Below are positions 15,506 through 24,328 of a stretch of DNA of 64,000 nt, piece by piece. Source of the stretch: CAZZBK01 sp964652155 (lineage in GTDB: Bacteria; Planctomycetota; Planctomycetia; Pirellulales; PNKZ01); NCBI GenBank assembly GCA_964652155.1, contig CAZZBK010000011.1, positions 4,842 to 68,841 on the forward strand, written 5' to 3'. The position numbers were made by a program, and so were the translations under genes. Numbering within the stretch: position 1 is the first letter of the stretch; each line of letters begins with the position of its first letter. The notes beneath the pieces were generated by a model. It was not told the DNA's origin. It worked only from the letters and a program-made list of their open reading frames with translations, and did not search any database.

Positions 15506-16741
15506 TTATGTGCGGACAAAGCGCGATTCGCGGGGCGGCTGGTAACGCACGTCCAACTGGGGCGTCTCGCGCCGTTCGCCAAGCGCCGTGAGCGACTGAA
15601 GCGCCGCCTGAACCATGCCGCTGGTGAGCAACGTTCGCTCGACAGGGTACGGGGCCTGGCCCGTCGTAAATAGCTCCTCGGCCTGGGTCATCAGCGCGGC
15701 CGAGTAGGTCACGTTCGGGTTGGGGGGCAGATAGTACAGTGTCGACAGCGGCTCGGCCTCTCCCTTGAGCTTGGCCGCCACGAGGAAGTCTGCCGTCAGG
15801 CCGTTGAGCAGCAGCATCGTGCCACGCAGGCCGTCGACATACTCGATGCGATAAGCGATTGGGTCTTTGACGAACGCGCGAATCTGCTCGCTCGTCGGGT
15901 AGCGGTGACTGAACGACTTCGGCTGCGCGAGCGTCTGGCTGCGCGAGAGACAAGCCCCGAACAACCGCGGGTCCCAACCGCCCGCAGCCCAACTGCCGGC
16001 CCCCATCGCTTTCCAGACCGCCTCGCCGCGCAGGGCTTGGATCGCGCGCACGCCCGTCTCGCCGCCGCGTCGACGATCGATGAACGACTGCAAAGCCTCG
16101 AGCGCGTGAAAGTCGTAAATGTCGGTCGCGCCGTGCGCCACGCACATTGCCTCTTCGACCTCGGCGCCGTAGGGGAGATCAATGGCCGGCATTCGCCACG
16201 TGACCGGCAACGACGAACCGGCCAGCAACGGAAACTTCAGCGTCCGCGACTGCTCGACCATTTGCTTGGCATAAGCGAAGTTCCAGGACAGGTGTTTGTC
16301 GTTGAACACCGGAGCCGTCCGGCCGTCACGGCGAAACACCTCGACGATCTGCTGGAACAATTCATAACGCGGATACAGCTTCTGCCCAAACTCGTTGAGC
16401 GGATAACTGCCATGTTCGCCGATCAGCAACACGGCGTCGACGGCGAGTTGCTGGCCGCCGCAGCGCAACGCCTCGGCCACGCTCTTGTAGACCGTGAAGC
16501 CAAACTCCTCGGCCCGGCCAGCGCTCAAATCATCCTGCGGTCGCTGATCGACGTAGGCCGAGACCACCTCGAACGGCGGCTGATGCCAGCGTCCCTCGCG
16601 TGGGTAGCCGACCAAGAACCGCTCGGCCATGTGCCAGGCATGCGAGCGATAGGTCCATACCGTGGTCACGACCGCCAAGCGTTTGCGAGTAGCTTTCGCG
16701 GCCGAGTCGGCTCCCCAGCCGGGCGATGCCATCGCGCTCGC
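15506..16741 (-). CDS. Conserved exported protein of unknown function, N-terminus lost in assembly gap
   Basis: 411 codons are readable before the frame runs into the 100-N gap; the start codon is missing. The visible start (ASAMASPGWGADSAAKATRKRL) looks like the end of a signal peptide and linker, followed by a VVTTVW strand as in a Rossmann-like domain. Distinctive segments are LLIGEHGSYPLNEFGQKLYPRYE, split by charged loops, and NDKHLSWNF. I recognise the pattern from planctomycete proteins without an assigned role, but cannot name a family. The frame appears open across the gap, but the real gap length is unknown, so joining to bases beyond 16841 is not justified. It faces the Gfo/Idh gene. 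Confidence 0.7.
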   Translation of the reverse strand, partial: ASAMASPGWGADSAAKATRKRLAVVTTVWTYRSHAWHMAERFLVGYPREGRWHQPPFEVVSAYVDQRPQDDLSAGRAEEFGFTVYKSVAEALRCGGQQLAVDAVLLIGEHGSYPLNEFGQKLYPRYELFQQIVEVFRRDGRTAPVFNDKHLSWNFAYAKQMVEQSRTLKFPLLAGSSLPVTWRMPAIDLPYGAEVEEAMCVAHGATDIYDFHALEALQSFIDRRRGGETGVRAIQALRGEAVWKAMGAGSWAAGGWDPRLFGACLSRSQTLAQPKSFSHRYPTSEQIRAFVKDPIAYRIEYVDGLRGTMLLLNGLTADFLVAAKLKGEAEPLSTLYYLPPNPNVTYSAALMTQAEELFTTGQAPYPVERTLLTSGMVQAALQSLTALGERRETPQLDVRYQPPRESRFVRT

Positions 16742-16841
16742 NNNNNNNNNNNNNNNNNNNNNNNNNNNNNNNNNNNNNNNNNNNNNNNNNNNNNNNNNNN
16801 NNNNNNNNNNNNNNNNNNNNNNNNNNNNNNNNNNNNNNNNN
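16742..16841. other. Assembly gap (100 N)
   Basis: Exactly 100 N, the conventional filler for a scaffold gap of unknown size. Distances and any promoter between the genes at 15506 and 16935 cannot be trusted. Confidence 0.99.
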
Positions 16842-16934
16842 CGGACCACCGTGCCACTGCCGTGACACGCGAACAACCTCGCATTAGAATGGGCACCGCT
16901 GTTCACTCACCTTAGCCTTCCACGGGAACTTGCC

Positions 16935-18248
16935 ATGATTCGCACCCCCCTGGCGTCACTCGTTCTGCTGCTTGTTGCGATCTCTCCGGCACACGCTCAG
17001 CAGCCGGCGACAACGTCGGCGTATGCGCTCAAGGCTGTCGCGGATCGGCCCGATGCGATTTACAAGACGGGCGAGCAAGCGACCTTCGCCATCAGCCTGA
17101 CCAAAGCAGGTCAGAATGCCAAGGGGGCGGAAGTCCGCTATCGCCTGTCGCTTGACGGTTATTCCGCGATCGGCGAAGGGACCGTGTCGATCGGCGATCA
17201 AACGACCGTGACCAGTACGCTGAGCAAGCCAGGGTTCGTGCGCTTGCAAGTCGACTACACCACGGACGACAAAAAGACGGTCTCGGCCGTCGCCGCGGCG
17301 GGCTTCGACCCACTGCATATTCCGCCGAGCCTTGAGGTCCCCGACGATTTCGACTCGTTCTGGGCCGAGCAGAAACGCGAGCTGGCCAAGCTCCCCATCA
17401 ACGCTCGACTCACCTCGATCGCGTCATCGGTGCCGACAGTCGAGTGTTTCGACGTGCAAGCCGACTGCACCGGGGGCAAGCCGATCTCGGGCTACTTCGC
17501 GCGACCCAAGGACGCCAAGCCCAAGTCGCTGCCAGCGGTCATGCTGGTGCATGGCGCGGGAGTGCGGAGCAGTAACTTGGGTGGCGCCGTTGCCCAGGCC
17601 GCGAAGGGAAGACTGGCGCTCGACATGAACGCCCACGGCATTCCCAATGGCAAGCCGGCCGAGTTCTATGACGCACTCACCAAAGGCGAATTGGCCAACT
17701 ATCGCGCCATTGGACGCGAGTCGCGCGAGACCGTGTACTTTCGCGGCATGCTGATCCGCCTGGTGCGCGGGCTCGATTTTCTCTGTTCGCAAAGCGAGTG
17801 GGATGGCCGGATCCTGATCGTCATGGGCGGGAGCCAAGGGGGTGGGCAGGCCATCGCCGCGGCCGGGCTCGACCCGCGCGTGACCGCGATTTACGCCGGC
17901 GTGCCGGCCTTGTGCGATCACTCGGGCAATGTTGTCGGCCGCATCGCCGGTTGGCCCAAGATCGTGCCGCTCCTCGATGGCAAGCCGGCACCGCGCGAGC
18001 TGCAAGCGGCCCGCTACGTCGACGGTTTGAATTTCGCCACGCGCACCAAGGCCGACGCGATCGTTACGGTCGGTTTCATCGATGGTGTCTGCCCGCCGAC
18101 GGCTGTCTATGCGACCTATAATAACCTGCGCGGTCACAAACGCATGGTGACCGGAATCTTGAACGGCCATGAAGGTCCACGCGACGCCGGCACGGAAGTC
18201 GAAGCCTTCATGGCCGCTCACATCGTGCGCCTGCAATCGAACAAGTGA
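16935..18248 (+). CDS. Exported acetylxylan esterase-like alpha/beta hydrolase
   Basis: A 437-aa protein with a signal peptide (residues 1-21, ending AHAQQ), an N-terminal beta-sandwich region (about 30-125), then an AXE1-type alpha/beta hydrolase domain. The nucleophile is Ser300 in MGGSQGGG. The triad is completed by the Asp in GFIDGVCPP and the His in NGHEGP near the C-terminus. It probably deacetylates acetylated polysaccharides or oligosaccharides outside the cytoplasm (carbohydrate esterase family 7-like). The PP after the Asp also matches cephalosporin-C deacetylases. A kinase gene follows eight bases after its stop. Confidence 0.87.
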   Translation: MIRTPLASLVLLLVAISPAHAQQPATTSAYALKAVADRPDAIYKTGEQATFAISLTKAGQNAKGAEVRYRLSLDGYSAIGEGTVSIGDQTTVTSTLSKPGFVRLQVDYTTDDKKTVSAVAAAGFDPLHIPPSLEVPDDFDSFWAEQKRELAKLPINARLTSIASSVPTVECFDVQADCTGGKPISGYFARPKDAKPKSLPAVMLVHGAGVRSSNLGGAVAQAAKGRLALDMNAHGIPNGKPAEFYDALTKGELANYRAIGRESRETVYFRGMLIRLVRGLDFLCSQSEWDGRILIVMGGSQGGGQAIAAAGLDPRVTAIYAGVPALCDHSGNVVGRIAGWPKIVPLLDGKPAPRELQAARYVDGLNFATRTKADAIVTVGFIDGVCPPTAVYATYNNLRGHKRMVTGILNGHEGPRDAGTEVEAFMAAHIVRLQSNK

Positions 18249-18255
18249 TCGCCCG

Positions 18256-18882
18256 ATGAACGCTCCGTCATGCGACACGACGGCTCAGCACGTCGCCACA
18301 ATCCGCGCTGCGATCGAATCGCGGCCGGATATTTATCTGATTGGCATCGCGGGAGTGCCCGGCAGCGGCAAGACCACGCTCTGCCGAGCCCTGCGTGAGC
18401 AGTTGCCCGGCTCGATCGTGGTCCCCTTCGATGGCTATCATCTGCCACGCAGTCAACTAGATGCCGAAGGGCTGCGACGGCGCGGCGCGTTGCATACCTT
18501 CGATACCGCCACGTTTCGATCCGATATGGCCCGACTGCGACAGTCACGCGAGGGCTCGTTTCCCGAGTTTGACCACGCCGAGAAAGACCCGCGACCTAAC
18601 GCGGTCCGAGTCACGCGCTCGACGCGTTGGGTGATCGTCGAGGGGATTTACGTGCTGCTGCGCGACATCGGAGCCGAGCCGCTGTTCGACCTGCGCGTGT
18701 TCCTTGACTGCGACTTGGATGTGGCCTGCCAGCGACTCTCGGCCCGGCACGTCGAGAGCGGTCTGGCAACCAACGCGGCCGAGGGACGTGAGCGCGCCTG
18801 GTCCAACGATCGAGTGAACGCGCTCGGCATTCTCGCCGATGGCTGTCGCGAACGGGCCGAGTTGGTGCTGCGAACCGGCTAG
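18256..18882 (+). CDS. PRK/uridine kinase-like sugar or nucleoside kinase
   Basis: A 208-aa P-loop kinase of the phosphoribulokinase/uridine kinase/pantothenate kinase superfamily. The Walker A motif GVPGSGKT is at 33-40. A DGYHLPRSQLD segment and the following RRGALHTFD resemble the fructose kinase FrcK/YggC group more than uridine kinase. Later RHVESGLA and NDRVNA fit the lid and adenine side. ATG 18256 starts eight bases after the esterase stop, so it is probably co-transcribed. It may phosphorylate a sugar released by the esterase locus, but that link is only positional. Confidence 0.82.
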   Translation: MNAPSCDTTAQHVATIRAAIESRPDIYLIGIAGVPGSGKTTLCRALREQLPGSIVVPFDGYHLPRSQLDAEGLRRRGALHTFDTATFRSDMARLRQSREGSFPEFDHAEKDPRPNAVRVTRSTRWVIVEGIYVLLRDIGAEPLFDLRVFLDCDLDVACQRLSARHVESGLATNAAEGRERAWSNDRVNALGILADGCRERAELVLRTG

Positions 18883-18918
18883 CGCGGCGAGGTGCTTGTT
18901 GAGCCCGAGACGCTCGAC

Positions 18919-19653
18919 TCAGTCAGGTCTGGCGAAGAACGTTTCGGCCGCGGCGAACGTCTCTGGGGTGCCGATATCGAGGAATCGGCCTCCCTGGGCA
19001 AACGCCACAAGAATACGCCGCTGGGCCCAACGCGGAAAAACATCATACTCCAGCGAGATCGCCCGATCGGTCGGAATCTCATCGAGCAGCTTCCGCTCGA
19101 GCAGATAGATGCCGGCATTGATCGAGCCGCGGAGAGTGTTGCTCCCCTTCTCGCAAAACGCCACAACATAACGCTCGGCATCGCATGTCACGCAACCGAA
19201 GCGATGGACGTCATCCACGTCGGTTAACAAGAGCGCGGCCTGTGCGGCGCGCTGCTTGAACCACGCGTGGTAATGCATCAAATCGGCGTCACAATACGAG
19301 TCGCCATTAAACACCATCGCCAGCGGCGTGGCGATTTGTTGAACCGCGAGCCGCAGCGCGCCGCCGGTCCCCAGCGGCTCGATCTCGCGCGAGTAGCTCA
19401 AGGCGAGTTTGCCGTAGCGCGTGCCCAATGCCTCCTCGATCATTTCGGCCCGATAGCCCGTGCAGAGCACGACATGCTCGATGGGGGTCGAGGCGATTTT
19501 ATCGAGCAGATAAGTGATAAACGGCCGGCCGGCGACGGGCGCGAGCACCTTGGGTCGATCCGCCACCGCAGCGCGGAGCCGAGTGCCCATCCCGCCGGCC
19601 AGAATGACCGCCGTCACTTCTTGACCCGTCGGAAATTGTGGCGTGTCGGTCAT
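18919..19653 (-). CDS. Sugar-phosphate nucleotidyltransferase, heptose-1-P guanylyltransferase (HddC)-like
   Basis: A 244-aa NTP-transferase. The signature LAGGMGTRL is at 18-26, with PKVLAPVAGRPF as the phosphate-binding PKxLxPV element. FNGDSYCD supplies the metal Asp and a GSINAGIYLLE segment binds sugar. The length and GDSYCDADL style fit HddC (D-glycero-alpha-D-manno-heptose-1-phosphate guanylyltransferase) and N-acetylmuramate/mannose-1-P uridylyltransferases such as MurU. The HddC choice is supported by the HddA-like kinase three genes upstream in the same cluster. It is the last gene of a minus-strand run starting near 25543. Confidence 0.8.
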   Translation of the reverse strand: MTDTPQFPTGQEVTAVILAGGMGTRLRAAVADRPKVLAPVAGRPFITYLLDKIASTPIEHVVLCTGYRAEMIEEALGTRYGKLALSYSREIEPLGTGGALRLAVQQIATPLAMVFNGDSYCDADLMHYHAWFKQRAAQAALLLTDVDDVHRFGCVTCDAERYVVAFCEKGSNTLRGSINAGIYLLERKLLDEIPTDRAISLEYDVFPRWAQRRILVAFAQGGRFLDIGTPETFAAAETFFARPD

Positions 19654-19660
19654 GGCACGG

Positions 19661-20599
19661 TTAAATATTCTGATGCACGCGGCGGCCGAGCATGCGATAG
19701 CCTTTGATCAACTCGCGAATGCCGTCATCAAGCGAACGCTTGGCCTCGAAGCCCGCCTCGCGCAGCCGCTGATTCGAGACCACGTAGTTGCGTTTGTCGG
19801 GGTCGTGTCCCACGTCCGAGAAGTGAATGTAGAAGTGGTGTACGTGTTCGCGAATCTTGAGTGCCAGTTGCTCTTTGGACAAATTGGCCGAGTCGAGCCC
19901 GGCGTTGAATGCGCGGCCGATCATTCCATCGCGATGCTGCAAGGCATGTAGGAAGGCGTCGGCCACGTCGCGAACATGAATAAAGTTGCGTTGAAAGTGC
20001 TTCTCGAAGATGACCAGGTAGCCGTCGGTCACGGCCGCGTAGGTAAAGTGATTGACCAGCAGATCCAAGCGCATGCGCGGCGAGGTGCCGAACACCGTCG
20101 CCAGCCGCAGCGTGATCGCGTTCTGGCTGGCAAGCAACTCGGCTTCGGCGTCAACCTTCGTGCGGCCATACACCGAAATCGGCTCCAGCGGCGTGTCTTC
20201 GGTGCAAAAGAAGTCGCCAGACTTCGCGCCATAACCGCTGTTCGTGACCGGATAGACGATGAGTTGCTTGGGGCTGCGGAGTCGATTGATGAGTTGGATC
20301 GCCCCCAAGTTGACCGCCTCGGCCAACCACGGGTCACGATCACAGGCCGGCGCGCCGACAATGGCCGCCAGCGGGATGATCGCGTCGGCCTGCGCGACCA
20401 GTTTGCGCATCAGTCCCTCGTCGCGGACGTCGCCGCGTACAAAGTCAAATCGCGGGTTCGCGCAGTAACCGAACAGCGACTCGACGCCGTACATCAAATT
20501 ATCGACCACCGTCACGTTGTAGCCGGCGTCGAGCAGGTGACCGACCATCACTGACCCCAGATAGCCTGCGCCGCCCGTGACGAGTATGTTCTCCGACAT
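19661..20599 (-). CDS. NAD-dependent sugar-nucleotide epimerase/dehydratase
   Basis: A 312-aa extended short-chain dehydrogenase. The GGAGYLG nucleotide motif is at 9-15, DVRD acts as adenine contact, SGYG and YGRTK supply the catalytic Tyr and Lys, and an NFIHVRDVADAFLHAL segment lies in the second half. It acts on a nucleotide-activated sugar in the cytoplasm: epimerisation, dehydration or reduction, not separable by eye. ATG 20599 is used; an upstream in-frame codon adds only three residues. The next gene in the operon (HddC-like) begins seven bases after its stop. Confidence 0.88.
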   Translation of the reverse strand: MSENILVTGGAGYLGSVMVGHLLDAGYNVTVVDNLMYGVESLFGYCANPRFDFVRGDVRDEGLMRKLVAQADAIIPLAAIVGAPACDRDPWLAEAVNLGAIQLINRLRSPKQLIVYPVTNSGYGAKSGDFFCTEDTPLEPISVYGRTKVDAEAELLASQNAITLRLATVFGTSPRMRLDLLVNHFTYAAVTDGYLVIFEKHFQRNFIHVRDVADAFLHALQHRDGMIGRAFNAGLDSANLSKEQLALKIREHVHHFYIHFSDVGHDPDKRNYVVSNQRLREAGFEAKRSLDDGIRELIKGYRMLGRRVHQNI

Positions 20600-20662
20600 G
20601 GCAATCAACCTCGAAGATAAAAAAGTGTGTTCTAGATATAGGAGTGGGAAGCGGCCCTGGGA

Positions 20663-22342
20663 CTACGACACGGACACGGTACTCGGTATGCCCGCTGGGT
20701 TGGAGGGCACAGGGGTCGCCGCCGCGATTTTCGCCTTCAGGATCACCCCCGTGCGGCCATCGTTCAGATTCAGAAACGTGAGCTGTGGATAGGCCCGACT
20801 GAGCGCGTTCCACGTGTTGAGAAAGCTCACGGGGGCGACGCCCGCAATCACCATCGCGCCACCCGGAGTGAGCCAAGGCACAAGCTGCACGGCCTGCGTC
20901 GTGCCATGCGGCAAATTGTTGTCGGCGCGGACCAATGCCAGGTCGACGGCAAATCGTCCCGCGTTCGACTTTGCGACGCGCTCGACAGCCGTCAGCGGGT
21001 CACCACCGATCCAGCGGGCGTGTGACTGCTGCATGACAGGCAGCAGCGCGAAGTGCGCGCCGTGGGCAAACGAGCGTTCGTCGTGCGTGGGGCGATGCCA
21101 CTCGACGATGCCGTACAGTTCGACCCCAGGGCTGGTCATGGTCACCAAAGCCGCGGCATGAGCGCTCCGCAAGCCGATCTCGAAATACGTCCGCGGCGAA
21201 TGGTACGTCGAGTACCATGACAAGGCATGCAGGCAGGCCTGATCGAAGGGCGGAATCTGAAACTTCTGAATGATCTGATTCACGGCCTGCTGCACCGGCG
21301 GCTCGTTGAGCTGCTGCTGCAACTCGGTCGGCGTGATCGACCAGACGGCAATCTCGCTAGGATCGTGCGGCTTGGGTTGTGGAGCCTCGGCGATCAACTC
21401 GGCCCGATGGCTCATAAAGCTGTGCTGGGCCAGTCCCCAGTTGGCGTCGTTGGCCGTGAACGCGGGCATGTCGTTGCACGGGTTCAACTTGCGCGGCTGA
21501 TGCTGTCGATCCTGGTAGTTGCGCACTCGGTAGTGCTCAAGATGCACCAGGTTGACGCCGAACGACGACAAATACAGCATGGGGTACTGTTGCGTGACGC
21601 GCAACGTCAGGTCGCTGTCCATCCAGCCCCAGTATAGGTAGTTTTCGTTGTAGCCGTGCGTTTGCTCCCACATGCTGCGGTGCATGAGCACGAGCGTCGT
21701 GGGTGCGGCGAAACCAATGCTCGGCGGCTCTTCTTTCAGCAGTCCCGAACTGCGGCAGATGTACTCGTCGAGTTCCTGCATCGTGGGTTGTCGCGTCACC
21801 ATCGTGAACGGGATATGACGCCGTGGCGCGCACAGATACACGTTCGGCAACGGCACGCCGGGGATCTTGCCATCCAAGACCGCGAACAGTGCCAGCAGGC
21901 TGGAGTGCGAGTAGAGCACGTCCGAGTCGGTTTGTCCGATGAACTGGCCTCGCGCGCGGCGAATCACGGCGTTCTGCGCCAGCACGATCGGGAACACGCT
22001 GTCTTTCTGCGCCGGTGTGGCGATCGCCGGGGGCACAACCACAAACCGCACGAGCCGTTGCGCGTCTTCAGACAGCGGCAGGTGCTTATGCAGCGGGTCG
22101 TCGCTGTTCCAATCGCACACAACCACTTCGACGTCGTCGAGCCGGCCGATGTCTTTCAGATTGCGGGCCAGGTAGTTCAAGCAGGTCGAGAACCGCCACT
22201 TGAAATCACCCATGTACGAGTCATTGCGCGCCGGCACGATCAGCGAGAGCAGCTTGGTCGGCTGGTACGAAGGGTCGCCAATCGTGAGCGGCGAAGGCTC
22301 GCCGGCCGAGGGAATGCGTTGCGCTGCGGCAGTGTCGGACAT
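20663..22342 (-). CDS. Glycosyltransferase fused to a methyltransferase-like C-terminal domain
   Basis: A 559-aa cytoplasmic protein with two parts. Residues 30-300 are a GT-A glycosyltransferase: LSLIVPARND (32-41), the DxD element in QTDSDVLY (137-144) and a WGWMDSDLTLR acceptor loop. From about residue 370 a TYFEIGLRS...AALV segment resembles motif I of class I SAM methyltransferases of the Methyltransf_24 type, though GxGxxG is degenerate, so methylation is not assured. A LVPWLTPGGAMVIAG stretch fits the later part of that fold. It sits inside the sugar-nucleotide cluster, so it probably transfers the sugar made there to a surface glycan. Confidence 0.75.
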   Translation of the reverse strand: MSDTAAAQRIPSAGEPSPLTIGDPSYQPTKLLSLIVPARNDSYMGDFKWRFSTCLNYLARNLKDIGRLDDVEVVVCDWNSDDPLHKHLPLSEDAQRLVRFVVVPPAIATPAQKDSVFPIVLAQNAVIRRARGQFIGQTDSDVLYSHSSLLALFAVLDGKIPGVPLPNVYLCAPRRHIPFTMVTRQPTMQELDEYICRSSGLLKEEPPSIGFAAPTTLVLMHRSMWEQTHGYNENYLYWGWMDSDLTLRVTQQYPMLYLSSFGVNLVHLEHYRVRNYQDRQHQPRKLNPCNDMPAFTANDANWGLAQHSFMSHRAELIAEAPQPKPHDPSEIAVWSITPTELQQQLNEPPVQQAVNQIIQKFQIPPFDQACLHALSWYSTYHSPRTYFEIGLRSAHAAALVTMTSPGVELYGIVEWHRPTHDERSFAHGAHFALLPVMQQSHARWIGGDPLTAVERVAKSNAGRFAVDLALVRADNNLPHGTTQAVQLVPWLTPGGAMVIAGVAPVSFLNTWNALSRAYPQLTFLNLNDGRTGVILKAKIAAATPVPSNPAGIPSTVSVS

Positions 22343-22366
22343 GTCTGGTTCCTTGAGCAGGCCACG

Positions 22367-23359
22367 TTAGTGCGGCCGATAAAAAATCACTTGGGAGCCT
22401 GTGTTCTCGAATTGAAACGGGACCTCGCGCAGCGAGGCGAGCGCGGTCCGCACGGCATGCTGCGCCGCCGTTGGTACGTAGAGCAGCAAGAAGCCTCCGG
22501 CCCCCGCGCCGAGCAACTTGCCGCCGATCGCGCCGGCCTTGCGTGCCGCGGCATAACTTTCATCGACCAGTTGATTGGAAGTTGATGCGGAAAATTGTCG
22601 CTTCAGCAGCCAGCCTTGATGCAGCAACTCGCCGAACTGATCCAAGTCGCGATCGCTCAACAGCAATTGCAGCCCCTGGTCGACCAGCGCGCGGAGCGTT
22701 TGCAGTTCGCTGGTCAATTTACCCTGCTCGGTCCGTGCAAGCTGCTCGCTGAGCACTTCGTGCGCCGTGCGTTGCAGTCCGGTGTAGAACATAAGCAATC
22801 GCCCTTGCAATGCTTCGAGCCGCGCGCTCGATAGCGGAACGGGTTGCGACACGACCTGATCGTTGCCCGAGAACTGCAAGTGCAGAAAGCCACCCTGCGC
22901 TGCCAAGTACTGGTCCTGAAAGCCGACCCGCTCCTTGATCCGCTCGCGTTCGACATACACGGCTTCCTTGGCAAGCTGCGCGCGAGTCACGAACTGCCCG
23001 CGCCAAGCGTGCAGCGCATTCAATAATCCGACGGTGAACGACGAGGATGAGCCCAGGCCGGTTCGCGCGGGCAGGTCGCTGACCACGGCAATCTCGACGC
23101 CCCCATCAATGCCCAGGTACTTGAGCGACTCGCGCACGCTGGGGTGCTGAATTTCGCTCACTTCGCGACACAACTCGGTCTTGGCGTAGCTGACCCGAAT
23201 GCGATGGTCGAAGAAATGGGTCAACGGGCTGACGGTGAGATAGACGTACTTGTTGATCGTCGTCGCCAGGGTCGCGCCGCCATGCGTGCTAAAGTACTCC
23301 GGATAGTCGGTCCCTCCGCCGAGGAAACTGATTCGCAGCGGTGTCATGGTGATGATCAT
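22367..23359 (-). CDS. GHMP kinase, D-glycero-D-manno-heptose 7-phosphate kinase (HddA)-like
   Basis: A 330-aa GHMP kinase. Motif 1 is PLRISFLGGGTD (7-18), motif 2 is TGLGSSSS (100-107) and motif 3 is GAIGGKLLGAGAGGFLL. The LGGGTDYPEYF start is diagnostic of the HddA/LmbP branch that phosphorylates D-glycero-D-manno-heptose-7-phosphate at C1, as opposed to galactokinases or mevalonate kinases. With the HddC-like enzyme it would provide GDP-heptose, but GmhA and GmhB are not in the window. It is 24 bases upstream of the glycosyltransferase gene and 24 bases after the epimerase at 23384 in transcription order. Confidence 0.88.
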   Translation of the reverse strand: MIITMTPLRISFLGGGTDYPEYFSTHGGATLATTINKYVYLTVSPLTHFFDHRIRVSYAKTELCREVSEIQHPSVRESLKYLGIDGGVEIAVVSDLPARTGLGSSSSFTVGLLNALHAWRGQFVTRAQLAKEAVYVERERIKERVGFQDQYLAAQGGFLHLQFSGNDQVVSQPVPLSSARLEALQGRLLMFYTGLQRTAHEVLSEQLARTEQGKLTSELQTLRALVDQGLQLLLSDRDLDQFGELLHQGWLLKRQFSASTSNQLVDESYAAARKAGAIGGKLLGAGAGGFLLLYVPTAAQHAVRTALASLREVPFQFENTGSQVIFYRPH

Positions 23360-23383
23360 GGCTGGTCGTTCATCCGCGGAGAG

Positions 23384-24325
23384 TTAAGCACGCGCCGCTG
23401 CCGGTGGCGGCAACAGCACAGCGCGATGTTCTTGAAACCAATGCACGGTGCGCGACAGTCCCTCGCCCAGCGAGGTGATCGGAAACCCGGGCAACAGCCG
23501 GGCGAATTTTTCATGATTCAGGCATTTTTCTCGCGCACCGACAAAGGCGCTCGTGTCGAACTGAATCCGCTCAAACTCATAACCCACCGCCTGGCAGATC
23601 TGTTGGGCGAATTCGCGGATGGTGTAATGATCGCCGGCGCTCACGTTGACCAGTTCGTTGTCATGGCGGTCGGTCAGCATGAGCGCCGCCGAGATAAAGT
23701 CGTCAACATAGATCAGCTCGCGACGCTGATGGCCGTCGCCCCAGAGCGTGACCGTTTCGTCATACAACTTGCCGCGAAGAATCTTGCGGATGAGATCGAA
23801 GATGAAGTGCATCTGTCGGCCGTCGGTGTGGTAGCCGGGGCCATAGAGTGTCGCGGGAATGAGCGTGAGGTGCCGCAGCTTGAATTGCTTTTCGAGGGCC
23901 CGCTGACCGATGTAGAGCATCCGCTTGGTCATGCCATAGGTAAACAGGCTCTCGATCGGCAGACCGTCGAGGTAGTGTTCCTCGCGATGATCGCTGTCGG
24001 GTGCGTAGGAGCAACTCGTGCCGATGCTGACCAGCTTGGCCTGCGGTTGGCGCCGCTGCCACCAGCCGAGCACGGTCGTGTTGAGCTGCTGATTGATGAG
24101 CCACTGCTCGCCGGGATGATGCAGGCAGAAATCGCCTGCCTGGGTCCATGCCGCCAGATGATAGATCACGTCGAACTCGGTTGACGCGAACGGCTCCAGT
24201 GCGTCGGGGTGCAATAAATTCGCGTTGCGCGAGTGGGTCCGCACGACCTGATCGCCGCGCGACTCGAGTCGCTGGCACAAGGCCATGCCCAAAAAACCCG
24301 ACGATCCTGTGACGAGAATTTGCAT
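23384..24325 (-). CDS. NAD-dependent epimerase/reductase, GDP-fucose synthase-like
   Basis: A 313-aa extended SDR. The nucleotide motif GSSGFLG is at 7-13, a GTSCSYAP serine motif is present and the catalytic pair is in TYGMTKRML. A TLIPATLYGPGYH segment and a YVDDF region follow. The SCSYAP...YGMTK spacing and the following long helix resemble GDP-4-keto-6-deoxymannose epimerase/reductase (Fcl), which fits a cluster making a GDP-activated deoxy sugar or deoxyheptose. Substrate is not proven. It overlaps neither neighbour but starts only three bases after the upstream methyltransferase stop, so it is clearly co-translated. Confidence 0.85.
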   Translation of the reverse strand: MQILVTGSSGFLGMALCQRLESRGDQVVRTHSRNANLLHPDALEPFASTEFDVIYHLAAWTQAGDFCLHHPGEQWLINQQLNTTVLGWWQRRQPQAKLVSIGTSCSYAPDSDHREEHYLDGLPIESLFTYGMTKRMLYIGQRALEKQFKLRHLTLIPATLYGPGYHTDGRQMHFIFDLIRKILRGKLYDETVTLWGDGHQRRELIYVDDFISAALMLTDRHDNELVNVSAGDHYTIREFAQQICQAVGYEFERIQFDTSAFVGAREKCLNHEKFARLLPGFPITSLGEGLSRTVHWFQEHRAVLLPPPAAARA

Positions 24326-24328
24326 GGC

